Positions 7,341-15,445 of a DNA stretch of 64,000 nucleotides are shown in pieces. Where the stretch lies: the NCBI RefSeq assembly GCF_000285535.1, contig NZ_HE610986.1:1126790-1190789 (forward strand). Direction: 5' to 3'. Every line of letters begins with the position of its first letter. Position 1 is the first letter of the stretch. Origin of the DNA: Bacillus timonensis (GTDB lineage: Bacteria; Bacillota; Bacilli; Bacillales; Bacillaceae_L). The notes under the pieces are model-generated. The model had not been told where the DNA came from. It saw nothing but the letters and a program-made list of their open reading frames with translations, and ran no database searches. A program made the position numbers and the translations under genes.

Positions 7341-7967
7341 TTGTCACCGATTGTTTCAGAACAGCATCGAGAAGAAAGAAAAAATTTAATCCTTAAGGCA
7401 GCCAAAGACGTTTTTATCAAAAAAGGCTTTAATGCAACTACAATACAAGATATTATCAATCATTCTGGTGTTAGCAGAGGAGGTGTGTATACGTACTTTA
7501 AGAATACTGAAGATGTATTTATTGAGCTTTTAAAGAAAAGAGATATGGAAGATGTATGGGATTTGGAGAGTATTTATAGAGGAGGTCATACGAATTGGGA
7601 AGCCCTGGAATTTATTTTAGATAATGTTCAGGAAAATATTTTGAATCAAACTGATCGGTTAGTTCCTGCTATCTATGAATATTATTTTACCAAAGGTTGG
7701 GAGACAAAGAGGCATCTTCCCTTTTTGGAGGCGCGAGTGGAGCAAGCTTGGAATGGTCTAGCCTTTATCCTTCAAAAAGGAATAGATGAAAAAGAATTTA
7801 CACCGTCACTCCCTACCGAGGATATTGCCAAAACCATACTTACGTTTTATGACGGAATTATGCTAACTAACTTTCAGCTAGGACCTGAGAAATTACAATT
7901 ACCTAATCAATTTCATGTTTTTCGAGTTTTTCTTTCCACCTGTTTATTTGAATCCAAAAACAAATAA
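7341..7967 (+). CDS. TetR/AcrR-family repressor
   Basis: About 208 residues. The N-terminal helix-turn-helix is typical: FNATTIQDIINHSGVSRG then GVYTYFKNTEDVF; the C-terminal ligand domain is unassigned. The start is TTG at 7341, where AAAAGGGG lies about 9 nt upstream and the protein begins SPIVSEQHREER; the ATG codons at 7311 and 7320 lie in the operator palindrome and lack a ribosome-binding site. It is followed after 35 nt by the M28 peptidase in the same operon, its likely target along with itself. Confidence 0.85.
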   Translation: MSPIVSEQHREERKNLILKAAKDVFIKKGFNATTIQDIINHSGVSRGGVYTYFKNTEDVFIELLKKRDMEDVWDLESIYRGGHTNWEALEFILDNVQENILNQTDRLVPAIYEYYFTKGWETKRHLPFLEARVEQAWNGLAFILQKGIDEKEFTPSLPTEDIAKTILTFYDGIMLTNFQLGPEKLQLPNQFHVFRVFLSTCLFESKNK

Positions 7968-8002
7968 ATCTTATTAACTATCGTAATGAGGAGGTTTTTA
8001 AA

Positions 8003-10324
8003 TTGGAGATGTTACCATCAACTGAAACAAAGAGGCAACCTAGTCATTACACAATAAAAACGGTACTTACCTTTATATTAATTGTTGCTATTATTGTAAG
8101 TGTTATTTTACTAAGTTTATTACAGTTACAAACCCCAAAGGTTGTACCATCAACCGCTGAGACAACTTCATTTTCGGCTGACAGAGCATTCTCATACTTA
8201 GAGGAGTTTGCTGTAAAGCCGCATCCACTTGGTTCAAAGGAACATGATCACGTTCGTGATTACTTAGTTAAGGCTTTGTCAGATTTAGGGCTTAGTCCTC
8301 AGATTCAAAAAACAAACTCTTTATACACACGTAGCTCTTTCATATCCGGAGGTACAGTTGAAAATATCTATACAAAAATAGAAGGAACAAATTCAACCAA
8401 GGCTATTATGCTAGTAGCTCATTACGATTCAGTTCCAGGAAGTCCTGGTGTATCCGATGATGGTGCTGGGGTTGCTGCCATTCTTGAAACTGTAAGCGCC
8501 TTAAAAAAGGGTCAACCTCTACAAAATGATGTCATTATCCTGTTAACTGATGGGGAAGAGAACGGGTTATTGGGAGCAAAAGCATTTGTGGATGAACATC
8601 CTTGGGTTGATGATATTGGATTAGTATTGAATTTTGAGGCACGGGGAAATGAAGGCCCCGCTTTTATGTTTGAAACGAGTGATGAAAATGGATGGCTTGT
8701 AAAGGAATTTGTTCAAGCTGCCCCATCACCAGTTGCACATTCTTTTATTTACAACCTCTATAAGCTTATGCCAAATGATACTGACCTTACAGTTTTTAGA
8801 GACGCGGGTCTAAGTGGTCTGAACTTTGCATTTGGCGAAGGTATCAGTCATTATCATACAACAAGTGATAACCTCCAAGAATTAAGCAAAGGAAGTCTTC
8901 AGCACCATGGGGAATATATGTTAAATCTTATTCGCCATTTTGGGGAATTGGATTTAACTCAAACAGAGGAAGAGAATCAACTATTCTTTAATATTTTCGG
9001 CTCAAAAATGATTACTTACTCCGAAAAACTTATCATTCCATTAATGCTGGTGATAGTAGCCTTATATGCTTTTACAATCGTGCATGCTTCAAGATATAAT
9101 CGGCTATCCCTACTTGGAACACTTGCCGGGTTTCTTGTTACCATTGGTGGAATTGTCGGATCTTTTGCAATTGGACTCGGACTATGGAGTCTGCTAAAAG
9201 TGATTCTCTCCGGCAAAGATTGGTTAATGGGAACGGATAAAACATTTGGAACAACCTATCTAATTAGTTTTTCTATTATTATCTTCACCTTTTTAACTGT
9301 ACTCTATTATAAGGCAAATAAAAAAATAATGACCGGCAGCTTAACTATGGGTGCTTTATTAATGTGGTTAATTTTAGTGATTTCTTCTAGTTTACTTCTA
9401 AAAGCAGGCAGTTACGTATTTGCATGGCCATTATTCTTTGCACTTCTTGGGGTTAACATTTCTATTCGATTAAAAGAGTATACATGGAAGTCATATCTTG
9501 TGACAGTGGCATTTGCAATTCCAGCTTTCTTAATTCTCCCTCCTGTTATTTATCTTGTCCAAATGCTTGTAACAATGAATCTATCAAGTGTACTTATGGT
9601 TCTAGTTGCCCTTCTTGGGATATTGTTAATACCAATATTAAGCACATTAAAAATCAAATATAGTTGGGTGATGCCAACCATCCTTTTGGGAGCAGGATTA
9701 CTACTACTGATTACAAATAGCATCATCATAAATAACATGCCGACAGCAGAACATCCTAAAGCAAGTGATATTACTTATTTCATGGATGCAGATACAAATA
9801 GTGCCTATTGGGCAGCCAGACATTCTTTAGATGCCTATACTGCAAACTATCTTGATGAAGATGTTAAAGTTGACAATACCTCTGAAATCTTCCCTATATT
9901 AAATTGGGATATCAGTTATACAGAGGCAGACTTATACAATTTAGAAGCACCTAGTGTGACAATTATTTCTGACAATGTAGAAGGTGATAAGCGTATTATT
10001 GAGTACCAAATGAAAACATACCGGAATGCCGAAGAAATGCTAATGAAGTCTTTGTCCTCAATGAATGTTTCACAACTTTTAATCAACGACAACAAAGTGG
10101 AATTAATTCAACAGGAATATACGAAAGAACATCCTTTATTATTCAGTTACATTATTGGGCAATCTGGAGAGTTAAAGGTAAAGATAACCGTCGAAGCCAA
10201 CGATAAAGTTGAGTGGATCTTAGCAGATCGTTCTTATAATATCCCTGAGACAAAAGGTGAACGTTCCCCCGAGTATAGTACATATGGGGATAATTCATTT
10301 GTGATGAAGACAATACGAGAATAG
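8003..10324 (+). CDS. M28-family zinc peptidase with membrane domain
   Basis: 773 residues. One N-terminal membrane segment (about 20-42), then an extracytoplasmic M28 aminopeptidase domain with its zinc ligands visible: AHYDS (His140), SDDGAG (Asp152), DGEENG (Glu185/186), FEARG (Glu212) and SHYHTTSDN. About six to eight membrane segments follow (roughly 335-580), and a C-terminal soluble domain. This layout recalls the yeast vacuolar protease Pff1. Substrates are unknown. The start is TTG 8003, 8 nt after GAGGAGG; ATG 8009 is possible. It is co-transcribed with tetR and ends at a strong terminator. Confidence 0.85.
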   Translation: MEMLPSTETKRQPSHYTIKTVLTFILIVAIIVSVILLSLLQLQTPKVVPSTAETTSFSADRAFSYLEEFAVKPHPLGSKEHDHVRDYLVKALSDLGLSPQIQKTNSLYTRSSFISGGTVENIYTKIEGTNSTKAIMLVAHYDSVPGSPGVSDDGAGVAAILETVSALKKGQPLQNDVIILLTDGEENGLLGAKAFVDEHPWVDDIGLVLNFEARGNEGPAFMFETSDENGWLVKEFVQAAPSPVAHSFIYNLYKLMPNDTDLTVFRDAGLSGLNFAFGEGISHYHTTSDNLQELSKGSLQHHGEYMLNLIRHFGELDLTQTEEENQLFFNIFGSKMITYSEKLIIPLMLVIVALYAFTIVHASRYNRLSLLGTLAGFLVTIGGIVGSFAIGLGLWSLLKVILSGKDWLMGTDKTFGTTYLISFSIIIFTFLTVLYYKANKKIMTGSLTMGALLMWLILVISSSLLLKAGSYVFAWPLFFALLGVNISIRLKEYTWKSYLVTVAFAIPAFLILPPVIYLVQMLVTMNLSSVLMVLVALLGILLIPILSTLKIKYSWVMPTILLGAGLLLLITNSIIINNMPTAEHPKASDITYFMDADTNSAYWAARHSLDAYTANYLDEDVKVDNTSEIFPILNWDISYTEADLYNLEAPSVTIISDNVEGDKRIIEYQMKTYRNAEEMLMKSLSSMNVSQLLINDNKVELIQQEYTKEHPLLFSYIIGQSGELKVKITVEANDKVEWILADRSYNIPETKGERSPEYSTYGDNSFVMKTIRE

Positions 10325-10357
10325 GAATCGTGTAGGGATGTAACTTTACATTTTAAA

Positions 10358-10396
10358 AATCTTCTCAAATCACTTTACTTGATTTGAGAAGATTTA
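10358..10396 (+). terminator. Terminator of tetR-M28 operon
   Basis: 15-bp perfect stem (AATCTTCTCAAATCA and its complement) with a 7-nt loop. The remaining 10397-10620 is AT-rich and shows nothing I can support. Confidence 0.75.
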
Positions 10397-10634
10397 TTAA
10401 CCTCACCCGTAAAAATATAATAAAAAAAATATTAAAGTTTTCACGCTCTAATAAAAACCATACTAGAGGGATACCATTTTAAAAACCTCATTAACTAATG
10501 ATAATGTTCTCCCCACCTATTAAACTACGGGTTTGCTTCAGAGGTGCAAATAATTAAATATCAATCTTTACCAAAGGAGATTTACTTTATGTAATAAAAC
10601 ATGAAATGAGTACATTAAAAAGTGAGGGGAAACA

Positions 10635-10985
10635 GTGTTGATCAAAATTCTGTTACACATTGAAGGGCTTGCAGTTTTCGTGTTAAGTGTATATCTTTAT
10701 TCGTATAATGAGTACAGTTGGTGGATGTTTTTACTATTATTGTTAGCACCTGACATTTCAATGATAGGGTATTTGATTAACAATCAAGTTGGTGCAAAAT
10801 GCTATAATATTTTTCATACTTATAGCCTGTCGATTACTATTGTAATAGTAGGCCTACTCCTATCGTATCAGTTGGTGTTGGCAGTAGGGTTAATTTGGTC
10901 AGCTCACATAGGGATGGATAGAGCAATTGGTTACGGGCTTAAATATTCAACTAACTTTAAAGATACACATTTAAATAGAGTTTAA
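10635..10985 (+). CDS. DUF4260 membrane protein
   Basis: 116 residues, four predicted membrane helices. It carries the family signatures LAPDISMIGYLINNQVG, a central Y-N-x-x-H-T-Y motif (YNIFHTYSL) and the terminal AHIGMDRAIGYGLKY then FKDTHLNR. The function of the family is unknown. The start is GTG 10635 with GAGGGG upstream; TTG 10638 would be equivalent. It stands alone, between the M28 operon and its own terminator, inside the putative cassette region. Confidence 0.8.
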   Translation: MLIKILLHIEGLAVFVLSVYLYSYNEYSWWMFLLLLLAPDISMIGYLINNQVGAKCYNIFHTYSLSITIVIVGLLLSYQLVLAVGLIWSAHIGMDRAIGYGLKYSTNFKDTHLNRV

Positions 10986-11024
10986 TTGTTTTGCTAACTG
11001 TGGCTTTAGTAAAATAAGATAATA

Positions 11025-11068
11025 TAAAAAAGGGTTTAGAGATAAAGTTCTCTCAAAGCCCTTTTTGC
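11025..11068 (+). terminator. Terminator of DUF4260 gene
   Basis: A-rich arm, AGGG and AGAGA paired with TCTCT and CCCTTTTT, ending in a T run. Confidence 0.7.
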
Positions 11069-11112
11069 ATTGTCAAACTGACGGATTACATTACAATTAA
11101 AAACCGCCTCTA

Positions 11113-11128
11113 TTTATGATACGGTTCA
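11113..11128 (-). repeat. rlmH-end (att-like) copy
   Basis: Minus strand TGAACCGTATCATAAA, one base from the rlmH 3' end and still coding E-P-Y-H-K. Beside it lie TAGTGGTAAG and a second arm TTACCACC (to 11160). On the other side AGAGGCGGTTTTT resembles the inner end of staphylococcal SCC elements. Confidence 0.65.
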
Positions 11129-11232
11129 CTATTTTTAGTGGTAAGATTAATATTACCACCACTTAGCAATCATCACTTCCGTAAAAACTTCCAAGTAAGT
11201 GAGGCGTCAATAAAACAACTGTATCCACAAAG

Positions 11233-12133
11233 TTATTTCTTCAGATTATTGTTCTCAATAAATTTATCAAAATCATCGTTTGAACTCTGCTCTATACGGT
11301 GTTGGTTAAATTTCTCATATTCTTGAGTCGCAATCTTATCTGCAACGACTTTTGATACCTTCCCTGCATTTTTGTGAATATCACGCTCATTAAATTGCAG
11401 AAATGCATTTAATTTATCAATCCAATCCTTCATATACATTGGGCGTTGACGCTCTGCTTGGTCCTCAGCATAGCCTAAATACATTGTAACAATTCGATTT
11501 AGCGACTTTAACTCCTTTTCAGATAAGTAATTTTGTCACACCTCGCTTACGTACTTTATCACCTTTCCAAGAAGTAAGTCCCATGTTTTCTTTTTCTGCA
11601 TCCGCTCTCTTTGAAATAAGTTCAGCAGCCGTCATACCATGGATTGCAAAATGTAATTTATTTTGAACTGTTTTAAAAAATATCTGTGTTACTTCTGCAT
11701 TAGAATCATAATCTACAGAGGTAGCATATATATCAGTAATTTTTTGATAGAATCTTTTCTCTGAGGCACGAATATCTCTAATTCGTTCCAATAACTCATC
11801 AAAGTAATCTTCTCCAAAATTACGCATGTCTTTCAAACGATCATCATCCATTGTAAAACCTTTGAGTAGATATTCATTTAAGCGTTCTGTTGCCCACTGA
11901 CGGAACTGTGTACCTCGGTGGGAACGAACACGGTAGCCGATTGCGAGAATCATTTCAAGATTATAGTGCTTTGCCTTTCTTTTTACCTCCCTTGAACCTT
12001 CATTTTGAACTTGTAAGTAATACTTACAAGTTGACTCTTCCTCCAATTCTCCTTCTTCGTAGATGTTCTTTACATGAAGAGTAATGTTCTGCGGTGTGGT
12101 CTGGTAAAGTTCAGCAATTGCTTTTTGCGTCAT
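11233..12133 (-). pseudogene. rhuM-family gene, truncated and frameshifted
   Basis: Two frames together spell a RhuM protein. The upstream part (11519-12133) gives AELYQTTPQNITLHVKNIYE, YRVRSHRGTQFRQWATERL and MTAAELISKRADAEKENMG; it stops shortly after DKVRKR. The downstream part continues in another frame as NYLSEKELKSLNRIV then YLGYAEDQAERQRPMYMKDW (open to 11233). The break lies at about 11520-11535, where a few bases appear lost after GTGACA. The 5' end is also missing: homologues have extra residues before T-Q-x-x-I/M-A-E-L, and the frame here begins exactly where the rlmH-end repeat (12134-12149) stops. The gene is therefore dead, and its truncation coincides with the att-like junction. 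Confidence 0.8.
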
Positions 12134-12149
12134 TTTGTGATACGGTTCA
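12134..12149 (-). repeat. rlmH-end (att-like) copy, identical
   Basis: Minus strand TGAACCGTATCACAAA, identical to the end of rlmH 0.9 kb away. The adjacent TTATGGTAAAT (12159-12169) is an imperfect inverted partner of TTTTACCACTA next to rlmH. Confidence 0.7.
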
Positions 12150-12190
12150 GCATTTCGGTTATGGTAAATCAGATAGTACCACCTTATTGA

Positions 12191-12913
12191 TTATAGAAAC
12201 CCCAAACTCTCAATCAGCAAGTAAATTCCAGTAAAAAGTAAGATTATATATGTAAATATTCGAAAAACCCTTTGATTAATCCTTTTAAATAATAGTTGTC
12301 CCACATACAATCCTACAAATACCAAAGGTAAAGCCCATAAACTCGATACCCATATTGTCTTATTTGTCCCAGCAAAAGTCACTTGAATGATTAAACTAAC
12401 AAAGTATATAAATAAATAAAAGGCTAATGTAGTACCTCTTAATTTTTCTTTTTGAGTATCAGTTCCTGAAAAATATAATAATAATGGTGGCCCGGGCATA
12501 CCTATACTTGTTGTGAATGAACCTGATAGTCCACCTACAAGTAAATCTCGCTTCTCATTTTGGTTGATTCGAAATTTCAGAATAAGCATGATTGTTAACA
12601 CCAAGATAATAAGGCTCACTCCCATTTTTAATCTATTTATATCAATCAACATGAAGAGCATAATACCAATAGGTAGACCCGTAACACTACCTACGACAAA
12701 CCTTCTAAGAATAGCAAAATCAATATCTCTTCTAATTTTCATTATTAATGCACTTGATATAATCAATGACAATATTAAATTTATTTGAATAGCCTCTATT
12801 GGTTCAAATATTAAAAGCAGAAATGGAGTAGCCAAAATTGAAAATCCGAATCCTGTACTCGTTTGAAGTACAGAAGCAACCAAAACGATTATAAAAAATG
12901 CTATTATCTCCAT
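12191..12913 (-). CDS. TauE/SafE-family sulfite/anion exporter
   Basis: 240 residues, about seven to eight membrane helices, with the family repeats: the N-terminal block STGFGFSILATPFLLL and the second-half block GGLSGSFTTSIGMPGPPLLLY. The family moves organosulfur compounds or sulfite across the membrane; the substrate here is not determined. The ribosome-binding site is weak (GTGGGTG). It is the only gene between two identical rlmH-end repeats, so it could be the cargo of a minimal cassette. Its AT-rich base use differs from the neighbouring core genes. Confidence 0.85.
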   Translation of the reverse strand: MEIIAFFIIVLVASVLQTSTGFGFSILATPFLLLIFEPIEAIQINLILSLIISSALIMKIRRDIDFAILRRFVVGSVTGLPIGIMLFMLIDINRLKMGVSLIILVLTIMLILKFRINQNEKRDLLVGGLSGSFTTSIGMPGPPLLLYFSGTDTQKEKLRGTTLAFYLFIYFVSLIIQVTFAGTNKTIWVSSLWALPLVFVGLYVGQLLFKRINQRVFRIFTYIILLFTGIYLLIESLGFL

Positions 12914-13040
12914 ACAACACCCACTTTGTCTATAACAAAAAGTAAAAATACCGTTGATAAACAGTATCTCTTCACCTACAATTTTAACATTTCACTAATT
13001 GTAAAACTATCCAAAACTAATTCTACTCTTTGTTTTACCA

Positions 13041-13520
13041 CTATTTGTGATACGGTTCATTCCTATTAATGCGAAAAGCTCGATATATCTGCTCCACTAA
13101 AATCAACCTCATTAATTGATGTGGGAAAGTCATTTTTGAAAAAGACAAGGTATCGTTTGCCCGCTTCATAACATCTTTGCTTAACCCTAGTGAGCCACCA
13201 ATTACAAAGGCAATTTTGCTTTTTCCATAGGTTGCTAGCTTTTCAATGTCTGCTGCGAGCTGCTCAGATGACTTCATCTTTCCTTCAATTGCCAACGCAA
13301 TCACATGAGTGTCATCCGATAGCTTTGCAAGAATCCTCTCCCCCTCTTTTTGCTTTACCTGCTCCATTTCTGACTCACTCAAGTTTTCTGGTGCCTTTTC
13401 ATCCGCCAGTTCGACTATTTCTACCTTTGCATATGCTGTTAATCGTTTTAAATATTCATTAATCCCTTGGATTAAGTATTTTTCTTTCAACTTTCCAATT
13501 GTAACAATTGTGATGTTCAC
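13041..13520 (-). CDS. rlmH: 23S rRNA pseudouridine-1915 N3-methyltransferase RlmH
   Basis: SPOUT-fold methyltransferase that modifies pseudouridine 1915 in helix 69 of 23S rRNA on the 70S ribosome. 159 residues, the exact usual length: starts (V)[15 protein letters not shown], contains the SAM-binding knot [10 protein letters not shown] and [20 protein letters not shown], and ends NRNEPYHK. The start is GTG 13520 with GTGGGG just upstream; the frame is open for another seven codons. In staphylococci this gene (orfX) is the SCCmec insertion site, which is relevant to the repeats downstream. Confidence 0.97.
   Translation of the reverse strand: MNITIVTIGKLKEKYLIQGINEYLKRLTAYAKVEIVELADEKAPENLSESEMEQVKQKEGERILAKLSDDTHVIALAIEGKMKSSEQLAADIEKLATYGKSKIAFVIGGSLGLSKDVMKRANDTLSFSKMTFPHQLMRLILVEQIYRAFRINRNEPYHK
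13044..13059 (-). repeat. att-like site at the 3' end of rlmH
   Basis: TGAACCGTATCACAAA, coding the end of RlmH, followed by stop TAG and TGGTAAAA. This is the reference copy for the repeats at 12134, 11113 and 7169. Confidence 0.7.
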
Positions 13521-13555
13521 ACTTATCCCCACTTCGCTCACATTTTACAAACAAA

Positions 13556-13598
13556 TTATCCACAATAGTTATCCACATATCCACATTTTCTATCCACA
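13556..13598 (+). promoter_or_regulatory. DnaA-box cluster upstream of rlmH
   Basis: Four boxes in 43 bp: TTATCCACA at 13556 and 13569 (both perfect), ATATCCACA at 13577 and CTATCCACA at 13590 (one mismatch each). Another perfect TTATCCACA is at 13841. B. subtilis has several such clusters near oriC that titrate DnaA; that role is inferred here. Confidence 0.75.
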
Positions 13599-13613
13599 TC
13601 TTGTATGGGAATA

Positions 13614-13769
13614 TTAGTTCCCCACAACATATACCGCCTTATTTTGACAAAATTCACAGGTTGTTGATAAGTTTTCATCTTCAATTTTCGTCATAATTGG
13701 TGCAACTTCATGCTCGTCTACTACAATATCCAATGCTAATTCGATATGTTCTTCACAACATTTAATCAT
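13614..13769 (-). CDS. yyzF: CxxH/CxxC protein, YyzF/BA_5709 family
   Basis: 51 residues. Begins MIKCCEEHIELALD and ends TTCEFCQNKAVYVVGN, giving the CxxH and CxxC pairs that name the family and probably bind a metal. The function is unknown. The start is the ATG 8 nt after GGAGG (13769); the frame is open further upstream but without a ribosome-binding site. It lies between rlmH and htrC as in other Bacillaceae. Confidence 0.85.
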   Translation of the reverse strand: MIKCCEEHIELALDIVVDEHEVAPIMTKIEDENLSTTCEFCQNKAVYVVGN

Positions 13770-13890
13770 TTTTACTTCCTCCATCAATCTTACCCACAAC
13801 CATCTGATAATTATGGGTATAACTTTTTCTTTTGTGGTTCTTATCCACATGTTCTTATCTTACCCATTTTAGCATATAATTTTGTCCACA

Positions 13891-13920
13891 AAAAAACAGG
13901 AGAATTTTAAACTCCTGTTT
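13891..13920 (-). terminator. Terminator of htrC
   Basis: Stem AAACAGGAG / CTCCTGTTT and a run of T on the minus strand, 8 bp after the htrC stop. Confidence 0.85.
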
Positions 13921-13928
13921 GCTTGTTC

Positions 13929-15167
13929 TTACAATGATTCTCTTGCCAATTGTATGATTGCCTTTTGTTTTTCTCCCCCTCGGTAAAACGTAACCTCCAT
14001 TTTATCACCCACTGATTTTTCATTATATAAATGTTTTCTCAGTTCAATTACTGATGAAATTTTTTCACCATCTAATTCCACAATTACATCAAGTTCCCGT
14101 AACCCCGCATTTGATGCCGGAGTATTTGATAGTACTTCTAAAACGGCTACACCCTCTGTCACATCATTTGGTAAATGTAAAGTTTGCTCTCGATGATAAG
14201 ATGAAATTTCACTTAATGCCTTTAATTGGCCAACTCCCATAAATGGGCGTTTCACCTCACCGTACATTTCAAGGTCTTCAATGATTGGCTTTGCACTTGT
14301 AATGGGAATCGATAGACCAATTCCTTCAACTGCTTCCTGTGCAATTTTCATGGAATTTATACCAATCACTTCCCCTTTAATATTAACAAGCGCTCCTCCA
14401 CTATTGCCTGGATTAATTGCCGCATCCGTCTGCATAACATCCGCATTCCAATCAGGAACCCCATCTTGATTAATATCAACTGGAATTGTTCGATTTAAGC
14501 CTGAAATAATTCCTTGTGTAACCGATCCAGAAAACTCAAGCCCCAATGGATTTCCTATAGCAATGACCGGTTCACCAAGATTAATATTGTCGGAATTTCC
14601 AAATTGAGCAATCTTTTTAACATGGTCCGCATCAATTTCAATCACAGCCAAATCGGTCCAAATATCGCTGCCTAGCAATCTTCCCTTTACCCTTGAGCCA
14701 TCACTAAGACTCACCTCTAGATCAGAAGCTCCTTCAATAACATGGTGGTTTGTGACGACAAATGCCTTTCCATTTCCCTTTTTGTACACAACACCAGAGC
14801 CCGTACCCGCTGTAGTTGCCTCCTCAGACCAAAAGTTCGTTTGCTGAAGGTTGACGATTCCCACAACGGCTTCACTTACTCGGTTCACGGCACTAGTGAC
14901 CTCAGTTGTCACATTTACATTGATATTTTGTTGAACACTACGGCCTGTTGCTGGAGCCTTTTCCTCCACATCATCAAGCCCGTTAAGCTCTTCGCGAGCG
15001 GCATTCTCCTCATACGGAAGTAAATGATACTTTGATAAAGTCGGTAAAAGAAAAAGGACAAGTAATGCCCCTATAATAGCTCCAATTAATCCAGATAAAA
15101 ACCAGCTACCACGGCCCCCTTGACGTCTATTCCTTTGATTTGAATAATCCTGATCATAATACCCCAT
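13929..15167 (-). CDS. htrC: HtrA-family membrane serine protease HtrC (YyxA)
   Basis: 412 residues. A cytoplasmic N-terminus rich in Arg/Gly, one membrane anchor (about 22-44), a trypsin-like domain with the catalytic triad His142 (TNHHVIEG), Asp172 (TDLAVIEI) and Ser256 (PGNSGG), and a C-terminal PDZ domain (about 310-405). It degrades misfolded proteins outside the membrane. The start is the ATG after AAAGGAG (15167). The gene normally follows walJ in the walRKHIJ operon; here a five-gene export module separates them, so htrC is transcribed apart from the wal operon. Confidence 0.93.
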   Translation of the reverse strand: MGYYDQDYSNQRNRRQGGRGSWFLSGLIGAIIGALLVLFLLPTLSKYHLLPYEENAAREELNGLDDVEEKAPATGRSVQQNINVNVTTEVTSAVNRVSEAVVGIVNLQQTNFWSEEATTAGTGSGVVYKKGNGKAFVVTNHHVIEGASDLEVSLSDGSRVKGRLLGSDIWTDLAVIEIDADHVKKIAQFGNSDNINLGEPVIAIGNPLGLEFSGSVTQGIISGLNRTIPVDINQDGVPDWNADVMQTDAAINPGNSGGALVNIKGEVIGINSMKIAQEAVEGIGLSIPITSAKPIIEDLEMYGEVKRPFMGVGQLKALSEISSYHREQTLHLPNDVTEGVAVLEVLSNTPASNAGLRELDVIVELDGEKISSVIELRKHLYNEKSVGDKMEVTFYRGGEKQKAIIQLARESL

Positions 15168-15245
15168 ACGGCCAATCTCCTTTAAAAAACGTTCTAAAAT
15201 CAATTTTACCCATATTTTATGCAAAACATGACCGTGCCCTAAGAT

Positions 15246-15280
15246 GAATAAAAGACAGAAGCTGATAGCCCCTGCCTTTT
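15246..15280 (-). terminator. Terminator downstream of ABC-2 operon
   Basis: Minus strand GGCAGGGGCT / AGCTTCTGTC stem (with G-U pairs) then TTTTATTC. It lies 165 bp after the last ABC gene, beyond a hairpin repeat. Confidence 0.55.
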
Positions 15281-15320
15281 TAAAGATAAGAAATGATAAA
15301 ACACTTTACATTGTTTTCAT

Positions 15321-15436
15321 TGTTTAGCTCCAGGCGCCTTTGACTCTCTGGTCTAAGACAATCACATCGGAAGGTAAAAAACATCTTCTGCCAACGCTCG
15401 TCTTTTGCTTGGCGCCTAAGGCTATGTGCTTTAAGC
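15321..15436. repeat. Large-hairpin repeat, family 1 (forward)
   Basis: Begins TGTTTAGCTCCAGGCGCC and ends with GGCGCC and GTGCTTTAAGC. It shares ends with the copies at 20710, 30022, 52668 and 57940. It directly follows the ABC permease gene. Confidence 0.6.
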
Positions 15437-15445
15437 TTTTTTCTC

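Larger units (their letters stand above)
7169..13059 (-). mobile_element. Composite SCC-like cassette region at the rlmH 3' end
   Basis: Four copies of the sequence coding the last residues of RlmH (N-E-P-Y-H-K) lie at 13044-13059 (rlmH itself), 12134-12149 (identical, 16/16), 11113-11128 (15/16) and 7169-7184 (13/16), all in one orientation. This repeat closely resembles the staphylococcal SCC attachment core (GCGTATCACAAAT). TAGTGGTAA at 11136-11144 and TTACCACTA at 13035-13043 form 9-bp inverted repeats just inside copies 11113 and 13044, as expected for Ccr-type ends. The cargo is TetR plus M28 peptidase, DUF4260, a broken rhuM and TauE. No ccrAB/ccrC is in the window, so it would be an immobile remnant or passenger. 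Confidence 0.5.
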
